From NCBI GenBank assembly GCA_902773285.1, contig CACYDS010000086.1, positions 1 through 8,213 of the forward strand: a DNA stretch of 8,213 nt, written 5' to 3'. Every line of letters starts with the position of its first letter. The first letter of the stretch is position 1. Position numbers and translations under genes: made by a program. This document shows, piece by piece, positions 1-6,039 of this stretch. Origin of the DNA: an uncultured Pseudomonadota bacterium (GTDB lineage: Bacteria > Pseudomonadota > Alphaproteobacteria > RUG11792). The notes under the pieces are model-generated. The model was given only the letters and a program-made list of their open reading frames with translations, had not been told where the DNA came from and searched no databases.

Positions 1-687
1 GAGAGCTATGAACAGGCGAACTGGAACGCGGTTGTACTGTATAATTATGTTTTTCAAATACTTACCAGGAACGATGATATATCCAAAATAGACGGAGCAA
101 TTCGAAAATCGACATTATATCTTATCAAAAACGAATTGTGCAAGCAATATTCTGACATTTTGAAAGTAAAACCAAAAGTAAAGATTGAAGGCAAAACGGT
201 GAACAGCAATACTGTTGAAGATATGATATCACGGGCAAGCATTGATATTGCGGCATATGCTACAGCTCTTAATATAGAAAGCATACTATGGAAGATAAAA
301 GATCAATCTGCTCGATTCGAGAGTGCTAAAACATTGCGAAATTTTGCGCCAAATCTTACTACAACCTCGCTAGGGGAAAATACTAAAGAAGTTTCGTTTA
401 GTCGCGACAATGCTGTTATATATGATGCAAGTAATCTTATTTTAGAGCGCAAAGAGAATAACGATCTATGGAATTGGGCCCCAAGATTTCAGCTTATCAA
501 GGATAACTGGCATATCATACGAATGGATTTGTTTTCTGGACAACGTACTGAAGATCATTATCAATGGTCACAGAAAGGTTATAGCGGTACTGAGAATGCC
601 ATAGAAATTAAAAAATACAGTAAGTACGTTCTAAAACTTCTTGATGGCCTAGTTAAGCTTCTTGAAGAAGAGGAAGTTGCAAACTGA
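1..687 (+). CDS. Hypothetical protein, C-terminal part (gene starts before the window)
   Basis: Reading frame 1 is open from the first base to the tandem stop TGA-TAA at 685-690, giving 228 visible residues. The frame has no stop at the window edge, so the start lies upstream; the TTG at 136 is an internal Leu codon, not a credible start. I do not recognise the family. The visible part has no obvious signal peptide or long hydrophobic segment and looks soluble. An amphipathic, Lys/Asn-rich first half is followed by a stretch rich in Trp and other aromatics near residues 155-195 (for example NDLWNWAPRF and HYQWSQ). The protein ends in a helical tail with a run of four Glu (EEEE). Codon use resembles the neighbouring genes. 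It is separated from gpsA by about 200 bases with a hairpin and its own promoter, so it is probably the end of a separate transcription unit. That it is real coding sequence is likely; its function is unknown. Confidence 0.75.
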   Translation, partial: ESYEQANWNAVVLYNYVFQILTRNDDISKIDGAIRKSTLYLIKNELCKQYSDILKVKPKVKIEGKTVNSNTVEDMISRASIDIAAYATALNIESILWKIKDQSARFESAKTLRNFAPNLTTTSLGENTKEVSFSRDNAVIYDASNLILERKENNDLWNWAPRFQLIKDNWHIIRMDLFSGQRTEDHYQWSQKGYSGTENAIEIKKYSKYVLKLLDGLVKLLEEEEVAN

Positions 688-695
688 TAAATAAA

Positions 696-738
696 AGAGT
701 TCTCTGTTTTGTATAAGCAATGCAAAACAGAGAGCTCT
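696..738 (+). repeat. Long hairpin (inverted repeat) just after the first gene
   Basis: The arms 697-711 (GAGTTCTCTGTTTTG) and 723-737 (CAAAACAGAGAGCTC) pair over 15 positions, with one G-U wobble as RNA. One further A-T pair closes the base (696/738), and the loop is 11 nt. The element starts 6 nt after the tandem stop of the upstream gene. No run of T follows the right arm (it continues CTCATCAG), so it is not a classic intrinsic terminator. It may act as a factor-assisted terminator or as a 3'-end stabiliser. The right arm also lies within a perfect 12-bp palindrome, AGAGAGCTCTCT, at 729-740. Confidence 0.7.
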
Positions 739-814
739 CTCATCAGTCTCTGGTTGGTCCTTGTCGCAATTCTTGCATCTATACAGCTATTTGCCCCTAC
801 CTTATACCAAGTAC

Positions 815-843
815 TTGATGTCGGTTAATTTTCATAATATTAT
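815..843 (+). promoter_or_regulatory. Predicted sigma70-type promoter for the gpsA operon
   Basis: TTGATG at 815-820 (4 of 6 matches to TTGACA) and TATTAT at 838-843 (5 of 6 matches to TATAAT) are separated by exactly 17 bases. The expected transcription start is near 850, giving a 5' leader of about 35 nt before the ATG at 885. AT-rich DNA yields such matches by chance, so this is a prediction. The correct spacing and position make it the best candidate in the 688-884 gap. Confidence 0.45.
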
Positions 844-875
844 CGATTACGATGGTGCAGAGCTGGCTTCTCAAT

Positions 876-881
876 GAAGGA
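876..881 (+). promoter_or_regulatory. Ribosome binding site selecting the gpsA start at 885
   Basis: GAAGGA lies three bases before ATG 885. The spacing is short, but it is the only Shine-Dalgarno-like element here. The upstream in-frame ATG at 852 has none and sits about two bases after the predicted transcription start. Confidence 0.5.
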
Positions 882-884
882 AAT

Positions 885-1850
885 ATGTTAACAACTAAGC
901 GCGAATCGATTGGAATATTAGGTGCAGGAGCTTTTGGAACTGCTTTAGCGCTTACCTATCATTACGATTTTCCTGTCACTCTCTTTTCGTGTTTTGAAAA
1001 TCATGTAGCTTCGATGAAGCAAACTAGAATAAATGAATTTTTTAGAGATTTCAAAATACCTGAGACTATTGAATTAGATGTGACAGCTAACTTGGGTATG
1101 TGCCGGTATGATTACTTATTTTGGGCTTTGCCGATAAAACCTACTATTGATATACTGGAGAACCTTAAATCGTCGATAAATGGAACACCTGTAATAATAT
1201 GTTCAAAGGGACTATTGCCAGATTCGTCGTTTATTTCTGATTTATTTCAGAAAACGCTTCCTGCCTCTAAAATCGGCTATCTCGCTGGTCCAAATTTTGC
1301 AGTAGAACTAGCACTTGGTAAGTTATCACTTGCGGATATAGCTTCCAAAAGTATGGATATATCACACATGTTTGCGGATGCACTTTCAACAAAAACTTTC
1401 AAACTAAATCCAATTGATGACATGAAAGGGGCTCAAATTTCTGGAGCTATCAAAAATGTTATAGCAATTGCTTCAGGCATCGCATACGGATTAGGTTTGG
1501 GTGACAATACTCATTCAGCGTTACTTACTATGGGAATTGCTGAGATGGAACGCCTAGGTATGTCCCTTGGGGCAAAGAAAGAGACGTTTTACGGTTTTTG
1601 TGGATTAGGAGATTTGATAATGACTGCGTCAAGCACAAATTCACGAAACACCTTGCTCGGCGTAGAATGCGCGAAAGGAAAATCAATTAGCGAGCTTTTG
1701 CAGAATTCCACTTGCGAGGGGTATGACACGCTTTCTCAGGTGATTGAATTAGCGCGTAAAAATGGGGTAAAGTTGCCGATTTGTGAGGCTGTGCACAAGA
1801 TCTTTTTTGAGGCGCAACCGCCTAGCATAATACTTAATGTCTTTGAATAG
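885..1850 (+). CDS. gpsA: NAD(P)-dependent glycerol-3-phosphate dehydrogenase GpsA
   Basis: Cytosolic enzyme that reduces dihydroxyacetone phosphate to sn-glycerol-3-phosphate, the backbone of phospholipids. From the start at 885 it is 321 residues, close to the usual 330 or so. The N-terminal Rossmann domain opens with IGILGAGAFGTALA (dinucleotide loop GAGAFG at 13-18). Next come CSKGL (about 106-110) and LAGPNFAVE (about 133-141). The C-terminal catalytic domain has GAIKNVIAIASGI with the family's catalytic Lys at 190, then GLGLGDNTHSALLTMG, CGLGDL and the substrate-binding SRN (Arg254-Asn255). An in-frame ATG at 852 would add MVQSWLLNEGN; I prefer 885 because it has a Shine-Dalgarno sequence and puts the nucleotide-binding strand at the normal distance from the N-terminus. 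It is the first gene of the operon with addB, tpiA and ispG, and its last 14 bases overlap addB. All key motifs are intact and I expect it to be functional. Confidence 0.95.
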   Translation: MLTTKRESIGILGAGAFGTALALTYHYDFPVTLFSCFENHVASMKQTRINEFFRDFKIPETIELDVTANLGMCRYDYLFWALPIKPTIDILENLKSSINGTPVIICSKGLLPDSSFISDLFQKTLPASKIGYLAGPNFAVELALGKLSLADIASKSMDISHMFADALSTKTFKLNPIDDMKGAQISGAIKNVIAIASGIAYGLGLGDNTHSALLTMGIAEMERLGMSLGAKKETFYGFCGLGDLIMTASSTNSRNTLLGVECAKGKSISELLQNSTCEGYDTLSQVIELARKNGVKLPICEAVHKIFFEAQPPSIILNVFE

Positions 1851-3585
1851 AATTGATAAAATTGAGCGTATTGCCATTTTATCCCAGTTGGTGGCAAAGT
1901 ATTGCGTGAGCGCCGATATCGTTGAGATCGTCCGTCTGGCAAAGGATTTAGCAAACGTCATAGATGAGTTGAACTATCTGAATGTAGACCTTTCCGAATT
2001 ATCTAATGAATTTTTGAATTTCTTTCCTGAACATTGGAAACAGCGTACACAATTCTTATTGATTGTAACAAAATACTGGAAAGAAATTTTACAGGAACGC
2101 AATCTCGCTGATGTTGAAGTTTCAAGATGGTATGGAGCCGTTCCTTCAAGGTTGCCGCAATATAGTTTTGATTTATTTAGCAAGGTTTCTATATTTGAAA
2201 ACCCAAATATCTATGATGAGATAGATCTTGTGATGAACATTATCAAAGAATCCAACGGAGAAAGAATATCAATTATTTCTTCCAATCAAGATTTTTCTAG
2301 ATATTTGAGTATGAGGCTTGATGCAGAGGATATAAAATATGTTTCGCATTGTGAGCGTAGTGTCCCATCAAAGGATGTTATAGAGAATGTGAATAAAAAT
2401 TTTAACAAATGCACACAAGAGGAATTAAAGATACTCGCCAAAGAGCTTTCGGATGTTGTCGCAGATGAAGTAACCGAAGGGCAAAGGGATTCGTGTAAGG
2501 TTTTTTTGTTCCCTCCGCTGGAGATTTATAAAATTCCTCAAAATGGGTGGACGATATATACTGAACTGAATGAAAATATGTGGAAGCCTAGGGAAGCCGG
2601 ATACTTTTGGTTACATTACACTTTGCGAAAAAAACTAGGTTTGCTTCGAGATACAAGTTTTATGGAGAGTTTATTCTATTATGGAATTGAAGTTAGTAAA
2701 AAAATTTATCTATTACGATCACTTAAATCTGCAGGCAAAAACAACAAAAAAAGTTCTATTTTAGCTAAATTTGAAGCAATTGCAGAAAAATCTGGGATGA
2801 CGTTAAATTTTTTACTCCCCAAACAAGAAGAGAAACAATTGGAAAACAAGCCAGAGCATCTGCACTTCAAGTTACCGAAAGCGCTTGATGTCTGGGACGT
2901 TGAATTATTGGCCAGAGATCCATATGCTTTTTTTGCTAGTAATATTTTGGGTTTACATCCAGAAGTGTCAGATCCTAAACGACAAGAAATTAAGAAACTT
3001 TTAAGACAAATGGTAAAGAACTATTTTAAGGATGAACGTATTGAGTCATCTCTAGAAGCTTTAAAAAAAATAGATTTATTTGCATACTATAAGGCATTAC
3101 GACTTATGGATATTCTGAAAAAAAACACTGTTAATGCCCATCATTCACACAACGATATTTATGGAAAAATTGAAATCCCCGAGATTGGTATGTCTCTTTT
3201 TGGCACCGCAGATAGAATTGTCGAAAATGGAGATTGTTCGACCTTGGTATGTTTTCGTTCATCTGCTAGCCATTCAACCAGGGAAATTATTTATGATGGA
3301 TGCTCGTCTGTCCTTTCTATTTGTTTGATAGCTGAAAATTGCGGATTTGGTCGAAATATAAAACCCATTAGAAATATTCAAATTTGGAATTTAATGGCCA
3401 ACGAAGAATGTAAAATCGTCGATAAAGAAATAGAAATTTCAAAAGAGACTTTGGATGATTTTTCAAAACGTTTACACTCAAACCTGAAACCTTATTTGTG
3501 TGGGCAATCAATTGAAATTGATTGTAATGCTGGAGAAAAAGGACTATACAATGATAGATATGAGCATTTTAAAAGGGATTTGTAA
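1837..3585 (+). CDS. addB: AddB-like double-strand-break repair protein, N-terminally shortened, nuclease motifs lost
   Basis: Recognised by its order of alphaproteobacterial AddB-like blocks. The helical segment with EHWKQRTQFLLIV is at about 65-77. A Rossmann-like ISIISSNQDFSRYLSMRL block is at 144-161. The PPLEIYKIPQNG...LNENMW region is at 226-249 (family GPLEAR and LNEGxWP), followed by LRKKLGL and SSILAKFEAI. RDPYAFFASNILGL at 360-373 opens the C-terminal PD-(D/E)XK nuclease domain, which runs to a normal end, YEHFKRDL. AddB works with AddA to resect DNA ends for RecA; alphaproteobacterial AddB is usually about 1000 residues, against 582 here. The N-terminal part is missing and cannot lie upstream, where gpsA is. 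In the nuclease domain the first Asp survives (GTADRI, Asp459), but the DYK motif reads CFR (Cys472-Phe473-Arg474), and the preceding G-x-x-x-H motif near 382-390 is lost. The ORF is still uninterrupted. There is no clear ribosome site; the start inside gpsA suggests translational coupling. The family call is confident; nuclease activity is unlikely. Confidence 0.82.
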   Translation: MSLNRIDKIERIAILSQLVAKYCVSADIVEIVRLAKDLANVIDELNYLNVDLSELSNEFLNFFPEHWKQRTQFLLIVTKYWKEILQERNLADVEVSRWYGAVPSRLPQYSFDLFSKVSIFENPNIYDEIDLVMNIIKESNGERISIISSNQDFSRYLSMRLDAEDIKYVSHCERSVPSKDVIENVNKNFNKCTQEELKILAKELSDVVADEVTEGQRDSCKVFLFPPLEIYKIPQNGWTIYTELNENMWKPREAGYFWLHYTLRKKLGLLRDTSFMESLFYYGIEVSKKIYLLRSLKSAGKNNKKSSILAKFEAIAEKSGMTLNFLLPKQEEKQLENKPEHLHFKLPKALDVWDVELLARDPYAFFASNILGLHPEVSDPKRQEIKKLLRQMVKNYFKDERIESSLEALKKIDLFAYYKALRLMDILKKNTVNAHHSHNDIYGKIEIPEIGMSLFGTADRIVENGDCSTLVCFRSSASHSTREIIYDGCSSVLSICLIAENCGFGRNIKPIRNIQIWNLMANEECKIVDKEIEISKETLDDFSKRLHSNLKPYLCGQSIEIDCNAGEKGLYNDRYEHFKRDL

Positions 3586-4247
3586 TGAATAAATTGATTG
3601 TTGGCAATTGGAAAATGAATGGAAATCTATCATTGATAGATGAATTTTTACACAATCTAGATGCACATGTTATCTTATGCATTCCAAGCGTTTTTGTTGC
3701 ATATGCTCATTTAAAAAAACCAACTCTACAAATTGCAGCTCAAGATTGCTCTGTATATTCAGATTTTGGAGCCCATACTGGTGAAATTTCGGCTAAGATG
3801 CTTTCAGAGCTCGGCTGCAAATATGCCATTATAGGACATAGCGAACGACGTCGGACCTCAAACTTTGATACCCCTAGCAATGTTTTTGCAAAATTGCAGA
3901 ATGTAGTTAAGTGTGGAATGACGGCTATTTTATGCGTTGACGAAAGCTACTCAGACCTTGTGGATAATCAAACAAAGGAGTTTTTGAAAACAAACCTAAA
4001 TAAAGTGTGTATTGCGTATGAGCCGCTTTCTGCAATAGGAACTGGGAAAGTTCCGTCTTTGACAGAGATATCTGAAACATTATCCAAAATAAAGGATGCT
4101 TATTTTGGAGTGCAAACTCTGTATGGGGGTAGTGTTAATTTGTCGAACGCAAAAGAAATTTTGTCTATTGAGTTAGTTGATGGAGTACTTATTGGTGGTG
4201 CCAGCTTAAAACTCACTGAGTTGAATAAGATTGCGAGATTATCGTGA
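3585..4247 (+). CDS. tpiA: Triosephosphate isomerase TpiA (short form)
   Basis: Interconverts dihydroxyacetone phosphate and glyceraldehyde-3-phosphate in the cytosol. The protein is a single TIM barrel of 220 residues, against about 250 in the family. Visible catalytic elements are GNWKMNG (Asn8, Lys10), IGHSERR (electrophile His85, with Glu87), the catalytic base Glu146 in AYEPLSAIGTGK (phosphate-gripping loop 6), YGGSV (180-184) and the C-terminal GGASL. Oddities: loop 6 has Ser where AYEPVWAIGTG normally has Trp; CVDE replaces the usual CIGE; and the region between residues about 120 and 146 is short, which accounts for most of the missing length. The ATG shares its A with the addB stop (TAATG). 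A good ribosome site, AAGGGA at 3573-3578, lies inside addB with six bases of spacing, so this start is secure. All catalytic residues are present, so I expect an active enzyme. Confidence 0.95.
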   Translation: MNKLIVGNWKMNGNLSLIDEFLHNLDAHVILCIPSVFVAYAHLKKPTLQIAAQDCSVYSDFGAHTGEISAKMLSELGCKYAIIGHSERRRTSNFDTPSNVFAKLQNVVKCGMTAILCVDESYSDLVDNQTKEFLKTNLNKVCIAYEPLSAIGTGKVPSLTEISETLSKIKDAYFGVQTLYGGSVNLSNAKEILSIELVDGVLIGGASLKLTELNKIARLS

Positions 4248-4277
4248 TACAAAATTGCATAGCAAAGTGGAGAGTGC

Positions 4278-5315
4278 ATGGCGTCTAAAAGGCAAATATC
4301 TGTTGGTAATCTGAAAATTGGAGGAGGGGAGGGCATTCTTGTCCAGACAATGACAAACAGCAATACCGAAGATATTGCCTCTACACTTGCTCAAATTGAA
4401 AAAGTTAGTACTTTAGGATGCGATTTGGTGAGAGTTTCATGTCCAACAGTTCAATCCACTATTGCTCTTAGAGAAGTAGTCAAACGTGCTCCTATCCCAG
4501 TGATTGCAGATATACATTTCAATTATAAGCGCGCTATCGAAGCCATTGAAGCAGGAGCCGCTTGTGTGCGGATAAATCCTGGAAATACGCCATTTGAAGG
4601 CATTAAGGAAATCGTCAAGGCCGCCAAATATCGAGGTTCTGCAATTAGAATAGGTATAAATTCTGGCTCGTTAGAAAAGACTATATTGGATAAGTATGGT
4701 GAACCATCGATTGATGCAATAGTTGAAAGTGCACTTGTGAACTGCCATAAGCTTGAAGATCTTGGTTTTTATAACTTTAAAGTAAGTGTTAAATCTTCTG
4801 ATGTTAGGACATCGATAATGTCTTATAGAAAACTTAGTAAAGAAATTGATTACCCCCTGCATATTGGAATCACTGAGGCCGGCACATTTTTCCCAGGAAG
4901 CATAAAGTCAGCAATAGGCATAGGTTCGTTGTTAGTAGATGGAATTGGAGATACCATCAGGGTTTCGTTATCGTCTGATATATCAGATGAGGTTTTGGTC
5001 GCTAAACAAATTCTAAAATCTTTGGGATTGTTGAAAAATTCTATAAATATTGTTTCTTGTCCAACTTGCGCGAGAACATTAATAGACGTCATGGGAATAT
5101 CCAAATCTTTAGAAGATTATTGTGGATCTATTAGACGTAACTTAAAAATATCAGTCTTGGGGTGTGTGGTTAATGGCATTGGCGAGGCTAAAAACGCAGA
5201 CATCGGAATTTTTGGTTTTAAGAAAGGGATTGCAAAGATATATATTTCTGGGCAGGAAGTAGATGAATGTCCCGATAATGAAGTTGTGGAAAAAGTTCAA
5301 AAATTTATAAACTAA
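4278..5315 (+). CDS. ispG: 4-hydroxy-3-methylbut-2-en-1-yl diphosphate synthase IspG (GcpE)
   Basis: Iron-sulfur enzyme of the MEP pathway that turns 2-C-methyl-erythritol 2,4-cyclodiphosphate into HMBPP, a precursor of undecaprenyl phosphate, quinone tails and tRNA isopentenyl groups. It is 345 residues, slightly shorter than the usual bacterial two-domain form of about 370. The N-terminal TIM barrel contains VQTMTNSNTED (22-32), VRVSCP (51-56), IPVIADIHFNYK (73-84), VRINPGN (97-103) and IGINSGSLE (125-133). The C-terminal 4Fe-4S domain carries SCPTCAR (Cys261, Cys264), LGCVVNGIGEA (Cys296) and Glu303, the three Cys plus one Glu that hold the cluster in this family. GGAG at 4269-4272 lies five bases before the ATG, and an in-frame stop at 4260 rules out an earlier start. 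It follows tpiA by 30 bases, placing it next to an enzyme that makes its pathway's precursor. Its last 11 bases overlap the end of the opposing PAP2 gene. It appears intact. Confidence 0.97.
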   Translation: MASKRQISVGNLKIGGGEGILVQTMTNSNTEDIASTLAQIEKVSTLGCDLVRVSCPTVQSTIALREVVKRAPIPVIADIHFNYKRAIEAIEAGAACVRINPGNTPFEGIKEIVKAAKYRGSAIRIGINSGSLEKTILDKYGEPSIDAIVESALVNCHKLEDLGFYNFKVSVKSSDVRTSIMSYRKLSKEIDYPLHIGITEAGTFFPGSIKSAIGIGSLLVDGIGDTIRVSLSSDISDEVLVAKQILKSLGLLKNSINIVSCPTCARTLIDVMGISKSLEDYCGSIRRNLKISVLGCVVNGIGEAKNADIGIFGFKKGIAKIYISGQEVDECPDNEVVEKVQKFIN

Positions 5316-5322
5316 ACTTTTT
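5290..5322. terminator. Possible weak bidirectional terminator between the converging operons
   Basis: AAAAAGTT (5290-5297) and AACTTTTT (5315-5322) form an 8-bp, AT-dominated stem around a 17-nt loop that contains both stop codons and the palindrome TTTATAAA (5304-5311). The five A and five T in the arms would give a T-tract on either strand. With a single G-C pair the stem is weak, so this is only a candidate. Confidence 0.25.
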
Positions 5323-6039
5323 GCGTATCTCTGTAACTATTTTCGAGATAATCGGTAGCGCACCAAATGCAAGTAGCCATACGCAATTTTTGCTGAACTG
5401 GAACAGATCATTTGAGAATGTGAAAAAGACTAGCGAGGTCATCATAACAAGTATGAACATTTCAAATCGATAGCTTAGCACGAATGTCCCTATTCCAAAT
5501 CCTAAAATTCCGTATGAACCAATGATGACATCTATGGGCATTTTTTCCAATGCAAAAAATGAAATGATTTGACACAACAATGAAGTTATAATGAACACAA
5601 GTATGAAATTGCTGGGAGGTACTTGTCTTAAATATATATGGTATATAGTTAACACGCATACGGGCAGCAACGGAGTTAACATAACATCATATATATCGTG
5701 ATATCCAAGATAAATTGTGCTCACTGAAGCTAAAGTAAGCGCTATTGGACAAAGCCAATACAAAAGTTTAGTCCTATATGTTACCATAAACCATCCGAAA
5801 AATATTGTTGCAAAATTGATATGCCCGCTTGGAAAACCATATTTTGTCGGAGAAGTGACAGGTGCGGGAATCTTTAAGAGCTCTTTTAATAAAGCCTTAT
5901 ACACCATGGCGAATAATAGAAGTATCACTAAATGCGCATATTCAGTTCGCTTCGAAAAAATACAAAAAAGAACAGCGACACACATCAGTAAGTAATCGTT
6001 GCTTATATACGAAAAGCAAGTCGCTATTTCTTGTATCAT
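5305..6039 (-). CDS. PAP2-family membrane phosphatase-like protein with altered active site
   Basis: PAP2 enzymes are integral membrane phosphatases that remove phosphate from lipid phosphates such as undecaprenyl diphosphate or phosphatidate. The 244-residue protein is very hydrophobic, with roughly eight predicted membrane segments. The core signature is YGFPSGH (67-73, catalytic-type His73), followed by STIYLGYHDIYD (107-118), which matches SR-x5-H-x3-D with His114 and Asp118 present. The first motif, K-x6-RP, is represented by Lys52 to Ala59-Pro60. Both phosphate-binding arginines are therefore replaced: motif 1 Arg by Ala59 (codon GCA) and motif 3 Arg by Thr108. The roughly 125 residues after motif 3 add several membrane helices beyond the minimal family core. 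The start overlaps the lolC stop by four bases (ATGA), with a GAGG ribosome site about ten bases upstream. It may act on isoprenoid or phospholipid phosphates, or may have lost catalysis; the substrate cannot be read from the sequence. Confidence 0.8.
   Translation of the reverse strand: MIQEIATCFSYISNDYLLMCVAVLFCIFSKRTEYAHLVILLLFAMVYKALLKELLKIPAPVTSPTKYGFPSGHINFATIFFGWFMVTYRTKLLYWLCPIALTLASVSTIYLGYHDIYDVMLTPLLPVCVLTIYHIYLRQVPPSNFILVFIITSLLCQIISFFALEKMPIDVIIGSYGILGFGIGTFVLSYRFEMFILVMMTSLVFFTFSNDLFQFSKNCVWLLAFGALPIISKIVTEIRKKFSL

Noticed and set aside
695..877. Open plus-strand frame upstream of gpsA, including a 19-codon ORF from ATG 818 (MSVNFHNIIDYDGAELASQ)
   Set aside because: No ribosome site before 818, no family resemblance, and it crosses the hairpin and the predicted promoter; likely chance.
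852..884. Upstream ATG adding 11 residues (MVQSWLLNEGN) to GpsA
   Set aside because: It has no ribosome site, lies about two bases after the predicted transcription start, and would push the dinucleotide-binding strand further from the N-terminus than is normal.
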